From positions 7,874,001 to 7,938,000 of the forward strand of contig CM055617.1 of assembly GCA_029379385.1 (NCBI GenBank): a stretch of 64,000 nucleotides of DNA, given 5' to 3'. Every line of letters starts with the position of its first letter. Within the stretch, counting starts at the first letter, position 1. Below, piece by piece: positions 13,860 through 24,710 of this stretch. A program made the translations under genes and the position numbers. The notes under the pieces are model-generated. The model was given only the letters and a program-made list of their open reading frames with translations. It was not told where the DNA came from and did not search any database. The stretch comes from Quillaja saponaria (taxonomy: Eukaryota > Streptophyta > Magnoliopsida > Fabales > Quillajaceae).

Positions 13860-14856
13860 ATTGTGTTTATTTAATTATTACTTCTAAGAGATCGTATGTT
13901 TATTTTCTAGCACTTCATCTCCATCATTTTACAATCTTAAAATTAATTTTATTTTCATTTTCTAACTCTTCCCGTTTCTCTTAACATTCCAATTTCATCT
14001 CAACAGTCAAATCCTCAATATATAATATATTTTCTTCCTTATAAATGAAAAAACAAAAAATAAGAAGAACATATAAAATGATATCGGCTGCAGATATTTT
14101 TTTTTTTTAAATTCCAAATTTCTTATATTTATCCGTTAAACTAGCAACTTTTTGATTTCAAAATCAATTTAATAAGAAAAGTTCAAAAATAATTAAAATG
14201 AATTTACTTTTTCAGTTTTTCTGGTTCTAGATAGTCTATACTTCACCAATGTAAATGCATGCGGATCATATGTCCGAAAAGAACTACACATAGAAGGTTT
14301 CGTAAGAAAAACAGTAGACATAGTTTTAACTAAAAACTAACTTCACCAAATACCATACATATATTCTTGTGTCATATTAATGTTCACTTGCCAAGACTCA
14401 AAATTTTTTAGTTCTCCCCCCTTCTATTTTAATTTTTTTCTCAAATTTATTAGATCGATAATGAATCTACTTTTATGTTGATAAAGCATAAAACTTGATA
14501 TCGATTGAATAATTGGGTATTATTTATATATCAAAAGTGTGTTACTAAATAAGAATGTAAACATCGTTTCTTGAAATCTATTCATAAAACTTGATCATCT
14601 AGCTCTAGCATATCAATAATCAATCACACACGACTTTGAAATTCTTATTCAAAACAAATAGTATATAATGAAGACTTTTAATGACAAATCCTTGACCCCA
14701 ATGAAGAGACATTGCTTTGCTAAATTTACATAATTGAAACGTCACTAAACTTTTCCTTATATGTTGAACCTTTTTATATATAATTAAAATATAGTAGTGG
14801 TTTATATATATATAGTACTATATAAACTTACAAAATATAAAAGGATGTTAAATTAA
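13860..14856 (+). repeat. Duplicated upstream (promoter) unit of CRP gene copy 1
   Basis: This stretch resembles 30665-31200, the region directly upstream of the second CRP copy, and is partly shared with 28480-28650. The shared order includes a TTATTACTTCTAAGAGA segment, a GAAGAGACATTGCTTTGC segment and a TATA box (TATATAAA at 14819-14826; its counterpart is at 31164-31170). Here the unit stops at 14856, where an insertion begins. The matching gene continues at 26592. The unit is therefore the promoter of the copy at 26634, now about 11.7 kb away from it. Confidence 0.8.
14852..14856. repeat. Target-site duplication, left copy (ATTAA)
   Basis: ATTAA precedes TGACAC at 14857, and the same five bases follow ...ATAACA at 26592-26596. 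Removing the insertion with one ATTAA restores colinearity with the uninterrupted paralogue around 31190-31220. Confidence 0.8.
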
Positions 14857-15797
14857 TGACACATCCCCTCACGGAGGCATGACTGGTCGAAAGGGTTGGA
14901 TAACCAAACCTTCCGTAACCCTGAATTTCAAAACAAAGTAATAACCACGACTCTTGACCCAACAAAAAAATAATAATAAATAAATAAAAGTATCTTTTAT
15001 AAAATAAAAGTTCGCAATAAAAGTTTATTTTTCTGAAACAATTAGCAATTTACTGCAAAGTTGTATAACATTCCTCAAAATACCACAAATATGTTTTTTT
15101 TTTTTTTAATTTCATACAATAGCACGAGGACAAATATCTAGCCTATTACATCATGCAAAATTTGACATTCCACTACTTTAGTATGACTGCAAACTTTCAT
15201 CTTTAACTTCAAGTCTAAGATCCTGGAAAATACATTGCCGTACTTTGTCGGCAGGTCATAAACTCGGCGACACCGTATATTGGACTCCTGAAAAAAATAT
15301 TATCCACAAAAGGGATGAGTCCTACAGACTCCATGAGTGAAAAATCGTACCCAAAAGGTACTAGCATCACTCAGCACAAACGTATAACATATATATTAAC
15401 CTCATGTAACATTGTTCATATCATAACTCACGTTACACATATACATTGTAATTATCATAAAGTCACAATTTACACGATCCACACTATTCACAAATCAATC
15501 AGAGAAATAATATCAAACAAAGCAACTAAAGGGCCAACGAGTAACCCAGCCCCGCACAATATTATCACCCCCTACCGGGCATTTACGCGCCCGCACAACA
15601 AATTAATCTTCGTACACAATCCATCCCACCGAGGCTGAGCACTCAATTTAAAAAAAAAAAATATTTCTCAGAATCATAATTTCTCATGATTTTAAATCAG
15701 GGTATCCTAGGTGCACCTGGATCTTAATTTCAGAAATGAAAAATCATTTTCCAGAAAATGTTCACGAGTTGGCCCTTATCAAACACAAACAATGTCA

Positions 15798-15821
15798 ACA
15801 CATACTAATCTAGCCCCTAAA
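15798..15821. repeat. 24-bp direct repeat at the left edge of the viral insertion
   Basis: These 24 bases, containing ACTAATCTAGCCCCTAAA, are repeated exactly at 24687-24710 on the other side of the viral block. They behave like a duplication of host (LTR) sequence made during integration. Confidence 0.8.
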
Positions 15822-15841
15822 GGCTAGATTATTAAAGAAAG

Positions 15842-16367
15842 TGATTCTTTAATAATTAAGTCTATAAAGGATGAGATAAAAAATCCCCCTTCAGTTTATT
15901 TTCCTACACAAGAAGATAAACTAATATTAGAAACTGATGCCAGTGAAGAACACTGGGGAGCAGTACTAAAAACTATAGTAAACAAAAAAGAAAAAAATTG
16001 TGGTTATAATTCAGGAAAATTTAAGCCCAATGAAATCAATTATATTATTTATGAAAAAGAACTCTTAGCCATAAAAAATGGTATAAAGAGATTTCATATT
16101 TTTCTTGTACCAGAAAAATTTCTTATTCGTACTGATAATCAATCAACAAAGAATTTTCTAAAATCAAGAAAAGGAGAAGAGAATCCAAGAAGGATTCGAT
16201 GGTATAATTATATTTGTCAATATTCTTTTGATATAGAACATATCAAAGATAACAAAAATTTTCTTGCAGATTTTCTTAGTAGGCATGAGCCAGAAAAAAG
16301 GATAAAGGAAAAAAGCCTTTATTCGAATCCACAGGTGAATGAACAACTGTCAAGCCAAAGGCAATGA
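15842..16367 (+). pseudogene. 3' end of viral ORF1: RNase H domain (plus-strand segment)
   Basis: This is an open fragment without its 5' part. The four RNase H acidic positions are visible in order: LETDAS, YEKELLA, RTDNQS and LADFLSR. The frame ends with TGA at 16365-16367, which overlaps the ATG of ORF2 (16364) as ATGA. It begins abruptly at the left integration junction, so it is a truncated relic although the fragment itself is uninterrupted. Confidence 0.8.
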
Positions 16368-17660
16368 TCAATCCTAAACCAGGACAATCCTCCAGTGCTA
16401 ACAGGATTCCTAGACAAGGACAGTCCATAAACAGACAAAATACTCCTACTAATGAAATTATGCAGCCAGCATATTACAGGTATAATCCTCACTCTATGTA
16501 TAGTAGACCACTATACATACAACCACCTCAAATACCATACCAACCTCCACCATACATACAATACTCACAAAATTTATTGAGTCAACCTTTGACCTATTCA
16601 CAAACAGTGAAAAAGGCAGAAAAATTAGTCATTCAAGAAAAGAAGGAAGAAGCTAAACAAGTTTCAAATTTCTACAACCCAGGCTTACCAGAAAACCTTT
16701 ATGAACTGTTAAATGGAGTATGAAAATATCATATTCTTGAGAAAAAATCAGTTTTTAGAAAATACATGGGAAAGCTTGCAGAAGAATTAGTTAATCAAAC
16801 TAATGACTTCAAAGATTTGAAATTTCTCACTAAAAGAGTGTTAAAAGAAGTTAATTGGGACAAAGATGTTAATTTTGAACAAATTAACACTATTCTTGAA
16901 CTATCTGAATTATTGGAAAGTCAAACAGACGATGATCCAGTATTTCAAAAAATCAAGAGAATTAGTCTCTATGAAAAATCTAAGATGATTCTCCCAACAA
17001 AGTTATCTTTCAAAATTACCAGCAGCATAGACAATGCTAATCATTTCAAATTAATGAAAAAATTAGAACAATTTTCCTTTAATATTCATATACCTTCTGA
17101 TTATTGGAATATTAATATTCCAAAATTATCTTTCAGTCCTTATGAAAGTCTTGACATAGAAAGTGTTGAGATGGGATTCGTTGGAACCATTATCCTAGAA
17201 AAGGATAAATTTGAAAAACTTTCAGGAATTAAGTTCTTTTCTCAAAACCATGATCCTTTACTCCATCATGGAAGACAAGTCAAGATCTATGTATACCCTT
17301 TCTATAACCAGTATGATAGGATATTTTCAAAAAGAAAAATTCTATCAACCTTTTCAGATCTTTGATCTAAGCAAGACATTAGATTATTATTTTGATCTTT
17401 CAGAATATGATCAAACTCTCCTAGTCAGACAGACTGTATCCAGGAGATCAATATTATATCAAAAGTCTTGGCCAGCTTGTCAGAAAGGCAGATTTTATTC
17501 TAAGTGAAGATTTCTTTAAAATCTCAGATGGAAAAAGAATCTTTACTACAGCTTTGCCAGTCCAGTACAACAGATCCAAAGAACAAATAGACCTTTGTGA
17601 TCAAATTCTTAGAAAATTCAGACTCTTTGAATGTAGAAGGTCCTGAAGATCTTATTTCTG
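16364..17660 (+). pseudogene. Viral ORF2 of unknown function (plus-strand copy, broken)
   Basis: ORF2 begins at the ATGA overlap with a Pro/Gln/Ser/Tyr-rich N terminus (many PPQ/PPY motifs), then a charged Lys/Glu-rich helical part. A TGA at 16721-16723 stands where the minus-strand copy has TGG. The frame reopens through about 16766-17365 and is then shifted by indels. I know no function for this ORF; it is found downstream of the polyprotein in two-ORF endogenous caulimovirids. Confidence 0.7.
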
Positions 17661-18193
17661 ATGCAGAGATGGATTTCAATCTTGCCAGATAGAGCAAACA
17701 GTGCTTGTAGCAGGAGTTATGGTGCCAACATGTATGACAATGTTACAGAACATAACATTGACAACATAATGGAACCATGACAAAGACATCTCCACCACCG
17801 AAGGCTGAATAGTCATTTTCTGAAAAAGACAGAAAGTTGATAAGTCAGCATTCCAACCACTTAAAGAAGACAAGTCCCTCTCTGAAAAACAACAGGCAGA
17901 TGACAGGTCTCTATCAAGATAAGGACACCTCAGCTAAAGAGATAATGCTTATCTACCTTTAGCAAAAGCAATCTTCCTTACAGCAAATAAAGTAGATTCT
18001 TTCTTATCTCCTCACCTAATTTAATAATGATGTTTGTTAGAAAATTTTCTTATAAATAGGTTGATGCTTAGGCATTAGAGGAGATTTTAGAATTTCTTAT
18101 TTTATCTGTTTTAATACCTCTCCTCCTCACCATCTTGTATACACCTTATCTCTCCCTTCAAGATCCTCAACATTCTGCAGCACGTTTAGTAAA
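17661..18193 (+). promoter_or_regulatory. Viral intergenic/promoter region (plus-strand copy)
   Basis: No coding frame is seen between the ORF2 relic and the primer site. A TATAAATA box lies at 18051-18058, about 140 bases before the primer-binding site. This matches the position of a pararetroviral transcript promoter. The inverted copy lies at about 18985-19490. Confidence 0.6.
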
Positions 18194-18205
18194 TGGTATC
18201 AGAGC
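18194..18205 (+). other. Viral primer-binding site for initiator tRNA-Met (TGGTATCAGAGC)
   Basis: The 12 bases are the classic complement of the 3' end of plant initiator methionine tRNA used by caulimovirids to start minus-strand synthesis. It lies after the putative promoter and before the ORF1 leader, as expected. Confidence 0.85.
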
Positions 18206-18975
18206 TTGGAGCTTTTGTAATCAACAGAGCTTGAAGTAGTATGTACCAGTAGCTTGTACCTATGACATTTGATATTCAGTAAATATACGTGTGAAGCTAT
18301 TTCTGTAAGTTTTACTTGTATATCTTTTTTATTATTGCTTACTGTTTTACATTTCTGGTTGATTAAAATCCTATATGCTTTAGAATTAGTAACTTCTATT
18401 TAGGTGTTGTTGGTCCATTGATAGGCTGTTGTTTACCCTGTTGTTGAAGTGAAATAGTATCCCTAAAGAGGTCTTAAGAACCATAATCTGTCCAGAATGG
18501 AACATGTTAAGTGTATAATAGGAGAAGATCACAAAGAAAAACTTTATGATCATAGTCTTCATATAGATATTTCTGAAGAAAAATCTGTCAATAGTATAAG
18601 TAGGGTATTAAACTCTTTAGTAGATTTGTTCTCTCTTTAATTTTGAAAAAATTAACAAAAAGCAAGAAAAATATTAGAATGTATTAATGAAACCCCTATT
18701 CATGTTCAGCAAGATCATGAAACCCCTAGATTATATTATGGTACAGATATCTGTACTTTAAAGAAAAAGTAAAACCCAAGAAAAACTCTAAACAAAAGTT
18801 TGAAGCTATAAAAGAAATTATAGAATATTGGAAAGGTCGTTATATCAAATAACCTGATATAGCAGAACGAAATAAGTTAGTAATCATGATGCAAGATTTA
18901 TTTGTTCAGAACGAACATTTAATGAAGCAAAATAATTATGAAATATTATTAAATGTTTCTTAGTTAACCAATTTA
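18206..18975 (+). pseudogene. Viral leader and 5' part of ORF1 (broken)
   Basis: About 290 bases of leader are followed by an ATG at 18497 and about 47 codons (MEHVKCIIGEDHKEK...) before a stop. The rest of the segment shows pieces of coding-like sequence interrupted by several stops. By position this would be the polyprotein N terminus (movement-protein side), but similarity is not recognisable by eye. It stops at the fold-back junction near 18976. Confidence 0.6.
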
Positions 18976-19490
18976 CTAAACGTGCTGTGGAATGTTGAGG
19001 ATCTTGAAGGGAGAGATAAGGTGTATACAAGATGGTGAGGAGGAGAGGTATTAAAACAGATAAAATAAGAAATTCTAAGATCTCCTCTATAATGCTTAAG
19101 CATTAACCTATTTATAAGAAAATTTTCTAACAAACATCATTATTAAATTAGGTGAGGAGATAATAAAGAATCTACTTTATTTGCTGTAAAGAAGATTGCT
19201 TTTGCTAAAGGTAGATAAGCATTATCTCTTTAGCTGAGGTGTCCTTATCTTGAAAGAGACCTGTCATCTGCCTGTTGTTTTCAGAGAGGGACTTGTCATC
19301 TTTAAGTGGTTGGAATGCTGACTTATCAACTTTCTGTCTTTTTCAGAAAACGACTATTCAGCTTTTGGTGGTGGAGATGTCTTTGTCATGGTTCCATCAT
19401 GTTGTCAATGTTATAGTTCTGTAACACTATCATACGTGTTGGCACCATCACTCCTGCTACAAGCACTGTTTGCTCTATCTGCAAGATTGA
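18976..19490 (-). promoter_or_regulatory. Viral intergenic region (minus-strand copy), ending at the primer-site boundary
   Basis: This is the inverted counterpart of 17661-18193. Read on the minus strand, it ends in GCACGTTTAGTAAA, just where the plus copy continues into the primer-binding site. The primer site itself is missing and unrelated inverted ORF1 sequence follows. Confidence 0.65.
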
Positions 19491-20806
19491 AATCCATCTC
19501 TGCATCAGAAATAAGATCTTTAGGGCCTTCTACCTCAAAGAGTCTGATTTTTTCTGAGAATTTGATCACAAAGGTCTATCTGTTCTTTGGATATGTTGTA
19601 CTGGACTGGCAAAGCTGTAGTAAAGATTTTTTTTCCATCTGAGATTTTAAAGAAATCTTCACTTAGTATAAAATATGCCTTTCTGACAAGCTGGCCAAGA
19701 CTTTTGATATAATATTAATCTCCGGATATAGTTTGTCTGACTATGAGAGTTTGATCATCTTCTGAAAGGTCAAAATCAGAATCTAATGTCTTGCTTATAT
19801 TAAAGATCTGAAAAGGTTGATAGAATTTTTCTTTTTGAAAATATCCCATCATACTGGTTATAGAAAGGGTATACATAGATCTTGACTCGTCTTCCATGAT
19901 GAAGTAAAGGATCATGGTTTTGAGAAAAAAAACTTAATTCTGAAAGTTTTTCAAATTTATCCTTTTTCTAGGATAATGGTTCCAACGAATCCTATCTCAA
20001 CACTTTCTATGTCAAGACTTTCATAAGGAACTGAAAGATAATTTTGGAATATTAATATTCCAATAATCAGAATGTGTATGAATATTAAAGGAAAATTAGT
20101 TCTAATTTTTTCATTAATTTGAAATGATGAGCATTGTCTATGCTGCTGGTAATTTTGAAAGATAACTTTGTTGGGAAAATCATCTTAGATTTTTCATAGA
20201 GACTAATTCTCTTAATTTTTTGAAATACTTGATCATCGTCTGTTTGACTTTTCAATAATTCAGATAGTTCAAGAATAGTAGTTAATTTGTCCAAAATTAA
20301 CATCTTTGTCCCAATTAATTTCTTTTAACACCTTTTTAGTGAGAAATTTCAAGTCTTTGAAGTCATTAGTTTGATTAACTAATTCTTCTGCAAGCTTTCC
20401 CATGTATTTTCTAAAAACTAATTTTTTCTCTAGAATATGGGATTTCCATACTCCATTTAACAGTTCATAAAGGTTTTCTGATAAGCCTGGGTTGTAGAAA
20501 TCTGAAACTTGTTTAGCTTCTTTCCTTCTTTTCTTGAATGACTAATTTTTCTGTCTTTTTCACTGTTTGTGAATAGGTCAAAGGTTGACTTAACGGATTT
20601 TGTGAGTATTGTATGTATGGTGGAGGTTGGTATGGTATTTGAGGTGGTTGTATGTATAGTAGTCTACTATACATAGAGTTAGGATTATACTTGAAATATG
20701 CTGGCTGCATAATTTCATTAGTAGGAGTATTTTGTCTGTTTATGGACTGTCCTTGTCTAGGAATCCTGTTAGCACTTGAGGATTGTCCTGGTTTAGGATT
20801 GATCAT
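19491..20806 (-). pseudogene. Viral ORF2 (minus-strand copy, broken)
   Basis: It starts at the ATG 20806 in an ATGA overlap with the ORF1 stop (20803-20805). The N-terminal 97 codons are open to 20513, then frameshifts split the rest into short frames (20303-20085 and 19915-19715). Its lesions differ from those in the plus-strand copy, so the two copies decayed independently after duplication. Confidence 0.7.
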
Positions 20807-22870
20807 TGCCTTTGGCTTGACAGTTGTCCATTCACCTGTGGATTCGAATAAAGGCTTTTTTCCTTTATCCTTTTTTCTGGCTCATGCCTGCTAAGAAAAT
20901 CTGCAAGAAAATTTTTGTTACCTTTGATATGTTCTATATCAAAAGAATATTGACAAATATAATTATACCATCGAATCCTTCTTGGATTCTCTTCTCCTTT
21001 TCTTGATTTTAGAAAATTCTTTACTGATTGATTATCAATACGAATAAGAAATTTTTCTGGTGCAAGAAAAATATGGAATCTCTTTATACCATTTTTTATG
21101 GCTAAGAGTTCTTTTCATAAATAATATAATTGATTTCATTGGGCTTAAATTTTCCTGAATTATAACCACAAATTTTTTCTTCTTTGTTTACTATAGTTTT
21201 TAGTACTGCTCCCCAAGTGTTCTTCACTAGCATCAGTTTCTAATATTAGTTTATCTTCTTGTGTAGGAAAATAAACTGAAGGGAGATTTTTTTATCTCAT
21301 CCTTTATAGACTTAATTATTAAAGAATTACTTTCTTTCCAAAAGAATTGTTTATTCTTTTTGAGCTTTTCTAATAAAGGTTTTTCCTTTTTGGATAAATC
21401 CTTTATGAAATTTCTACCATAATTTAATATTCCTAAAAAACTTTGTAGTTGTTTTTTATCTATAATGTTGTTAGGAAAATCTTTAATTTTTACAAGAATA
21501 TGATCTTGTAATTGAATTCCATTAGGACTTAGTTTTAATCGTAAGAATTCTATTTCTTGTTTTTCTATTTCTATCTTTTTAGGACTTAGGATAATTCCAT
21601 TGTTTATGAAAATATCTCTGACCTTTTCTAAATGAGTTATGTGCTCTTTTTCTGTTTTAGAAAAGACAAGAACATCATCTATGTAGACTAGACAGAAATC
21701 TTTAATATTTTTAAAGAGATTGTCCATCCATCTTTGGAATATTTGTGGAGCATTACATAAACCGAAAGGCATAACGGTCCATTGGTAATGTCCATATGGA
21801 GCACTAAAGGCTGTTAATGGCTTTGACTCTTCTGTCAGCTTTATCTGCTAAAAACCTGATTTGCAATCAAATTTACTAAAATATTTAGCATGTCTAATTT
21901 GATTAATAAGAACATCCTTTCTGGGAATAAAATAACCATCAAATTCAAGATTTTGATTTAATCTCTTGTAGTTGATGACCATCCTAGCTTTTCCTCTTTT
22001 TATTTCAGAGTGGTTTCTTACCATAAAAGCTGGACTAGAATGAGGACTAGTAGTTGATTCTATTAATCCTTTATCTATAAGTTCTTTGATTTGAATCTTA
22101 AACTCGTCTATATTCTGTTTAGTATAGACCATGGGTTTGACTCTAATAATTTTAGTGGGATCACTCAATCTTAGACTACAATATCTAGGATTTCTTTCCC
22201 ATAGTTTTAAAGGATCTTCACTAAAATTTGGTTCTAACTGTCTGTATAATCAATGTGGAGTTTTTAAGGTTTGAATTTCTCCTTTTTTCTTAAAAGGTTC
22301 AAATCCTTTGTCACATCTATACTTATGTTCTACAAGTATAGGTATGGGTATTCTAGAATTATTCAGAAATAATTCTAAGCAATTATTGTCTAATTTTAAA
22401 GGAAAATATTTTTTTAGGAAATTATTTCCTAGCAACATATCTCCATGCATTAAAGGAAAACATAATATCTTGGAATAAGAAATTTTTTATTTCCTAACTA
22501 TATTGGTATATTTTTAGCTTTGTATTCTATAATAGTTTCTCTGCCATCTATTCCTTTAGCTAAAATTGGATGCTTCATGATTACCCATTTTTCTATAGGT
22601 AAAGCATTGACTCTACAAGTACTTGTTGTAGCACTTGTATCAATTAAAACATCTAGTTGATATGGTTTATATCCTGAGAAATTAAAATTGTCTAATACAT
22701 AATTATACTTCTTTTTGTTTTGATGAGAGAAAATGATGTCTTCATTTTCACCAATTAATAACTAAGATACTATTATAGTATTTAATTCTTCATTTCTTGA
22801 AGAACTATTTGATCCTGGAAGTATTGGAAAACTAACATTAGAATTTATTATTCGTTGGTTATTTTCCATA
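20803..22870 (-). pseudogene. Viral ORF1 3' half: aspartic protease, reverse transcriptase, RNase H (broken)
   Basis: Reading from 22870 downward: a protease-like motif LIDTSAT (about 22630-22650); a frame at 22450-22250; the reverse transcriptase in frames 22168-21848 and 21772-21251, with the MPFGLCNAPQIFQRW and VYIDDVLVF motifs intact; then RNase H to the stop at 20803. Stops and frameshifts separate the frames, for example near 21845, 22245 and 21250. The order protease-RT-RNase H without integrase is that of caulimovirids, not LTR retrotransposons. Confidence 0.85.
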
Positions 22871-24275
22871 CTGATATCTTAGAATTGATCTTCTTGATTT
22901 TCTCTTTGACTTTGACTTTGACTTCTAAATCCAATATTAGGAATTAATCTTGGTTGACTACTACTGAAGGATCTTCTATCCCTAAAGTAGAGATTACTTC
23001 CTGAGGCTTGGAATTCTATAGGTTGAACATTTCTTTGTCCCCTATTTTCAGTCAAATCTGTAATTAACCAATCAGAAGGTATTTCTAGATCCTTCCAATT
23101 TATCAGTCGTGGTTGAATTTCTGAATCAAATCCACGTGGCTCAAATATTTCTACAAACCTTTTATCAACTTCTCTAGTTGATGTTTGAGATAAATTGGTT
23201 AACTCATAGATGGATTTCCATTCTATGGCTAAATCATTACTATTTTCTATCATTCCTATATTCTTAGTTTGAATTCTAAGTTTTAAAGAATTCTGAATAT
23301 TAGAATCATTAATGAATATAAAATAATTTGGCTTGATTTTAAACCAAACTATTCCTGAGACTAGATTAGATTAGATTCCTCCTATGAGGGCTTTCATAGG
23401 GTCATTTAATCTGTTGTCATACAGGATAGCTAATATAGGAGTATCTATTCCTTGACGAAATAATGATTTTATTTCTATCTGGATTATCCATATAGGATAT
23501 ATCTAATCTTAGGAAACTTTTTCTTAAGTCTCTTAATTTTTTCTAAGTCAAATATGTTTAATTCGACTGATCCTTCTTCTGAGGCTTTAGCAGTAGTATT
23601 ACCTGAGAACTGTTCAAAATGTCTAGCACTCCAGAAGTTGAATTTAGATATCCTATAGATTTCTTCCTTTGTAGGATTTCTTATCCTTAAAGAAGATTCT
23701 TCTATCTGCATATCTTCTTTTATTATATCTCCTAATTTTGTAACTTGCTGTTCAACATTAGGAACTTCTTGAAACATGAAAGAAAATTCTGATTCACTAT
23801 ATGAACTTTCTTCTTCACTAATTATTTCATATAATATAGATTCATTATCAGAGATTTCTTCTCCGTAACAAATTTCTAGTTCATTTTGTTCTAGCATTTT
23901 TATCATTTTCTTACCACTTTTTCCTTTATTAGGACATTGTGGGGCATAATGACCTGCTTCGTTACAAATGTAACATTTACAACCTTTTCTAGGTTCCCAT
24001 GTTTTTTGTCTTCTAACATATTTTTTATGTGACTTAAACTTTTTTGGAGATTTCTTCTATTTTTTCCAAGTAAACCTTTTTGGTTTTGACTTGTTATGTT
24101 TAATCTTGTCACAACCAAATTCCCAATCATCTTTGAGAATCCTGGTGCAGTATCTGTCACCTACTTGCTTTTTGACTTGTTTAGTCGCTTTAGCAGTTAG
24201 ACAGTGATCTAAGACCTGCCTAATAGCATACTTAACTCTATTACCTAGAGTGTCTTCTCCATTGGTTTTTTTCTA
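22871..24275 (-). pseudogene. Viral ORF1 middle part: coat-protein C terminus with zinc finger and linker (broken)
   Basis: From 24275 downward the sequence encodes a basic coat-protein-like stretch, then a CCHC knuckle (C-x2-C-x4-H-x4-C, about 23976-23929), an acidic linker rich in Glu/Ser (23906-23484), and a frame at 23253-22879 with LINWKDLEIPSDWLI. Several stops and indels interrupt it. The start of the segment is cut by the second inversion junction near 24275. Confidence 0.7.
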
Positions 24276-24279
24276 AAAA

Positions 24280-24628
24280 AGAAATAGCCCAGAAAAAAGG
24301 ATTACTTGAAACTTTTAACAGTTTTGATAAAATCCTACAAGAATTCGTAAATATAATAAAGAAAGAATTTTGTGGATATATATGGATACTCAAAATTTAA
24401 AGTCATAAGTAAACTATACTTTGACTAAAATAAAACTGTGTGATATAAGGCAATTAAAAAAATTCTCTAAACAATTTCAAAAATATTATCACAAGTTAGA
24501 TGCTATTGAGTCAGAATTTTGGCTTAATCAGTATTTTCATAAGTTACCTCCTCCATGGGATGAATTGAGAGGCTTTAATCAGTATTTTCATAAGTTACCT
24601 CCTCCATGGCTTATTCAAACAAATTACT
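24280..24628 (+). pseudogene. Inverted viral coat-protein fragment with an internal in-frame duplication
   Basis: On the plus strand the sequence reads coat-protein-like: KEIAQKKGLLETFNSF near the start and, after a stop, FSKQFQKYYHKL then WLNQYFHKLPPPW. The last motif is duplicated, because a 35-base unit at 24524-24558 recurs at 24575-24609. The 51-base period keeps the frame. The strand switch relative to the neighbouring segment marks a further rearrangement. Confidence 0.6.
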
Positions 24629-24686
24629 GAAATACTCCACTAGCTTACTTTTCATGTATCATGCATATTCAAATAAACATATAATC

Positions 24687-24710
24687 ACACATACTAATCT
24701 AGCCCCTAAA
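24687..24710. repeat. 24-bp direct repeat at the right edge of the viral insertion
   Basis: An exact repeat of 15798-15821. The sequence after it (24711 onward) continues the host LTR. Confidence 0.8.

Larger units (their letters stand above)
15840..21335. repeat. Large viral inverted repeat (arms about 2.35 kb, loop about 0.8 kb)
   Basis: Segment 15840-18190 (+) and segment 18978-21335 (-) carry the same viral stretch (RNase H end, ORF2, promoter region) in opposite orientation with high similarity. Small differences are scattered throughout, for example TGA versus TGG in ORF2. The loop holds the primer site and ORF1 5' relic. A read-through transcript would fold into a long hairpin. Confidence 0.85.
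15840..24628. mobile_element. Rearranged endogenous caulimovirid (pararetrovirus) integrant, florendovirus-like
   Basis: The block contains Caulimoviridae hallmarks: a coat protein with a CCHC zinc finger, an aspartic protease motif (DTSA), reverse transcriptase with YIDD, RNase H, a methionine-tRNA primer site (TGGTATCAGAGC), and a separate downstream second ORF. There is no integrase. ORF2 starts within an ATGA overlap with the ORF1 stop. The two-ORF plan fits florendoviruses better than the single-ORF petuviruses; that placement is inferred. The block is three pieces: a plus-strand part (15840-18975), a longer minus-strand part (18976 to about 24275), and a short plus-strand coat-protein piece (about 24280-24628). 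All large ORFs carry stops or frameshifts, so it is a decayed integrant. Confidence 0.85.

Noticed and set aside
15840..24628. Reading the viral block as a Ty3-type LTR retrotransposon
   Set aside because: No integrase and no viral LTRs; primer site, second ORF after an ATGA overlap, and domain order fit a caulimovirid.
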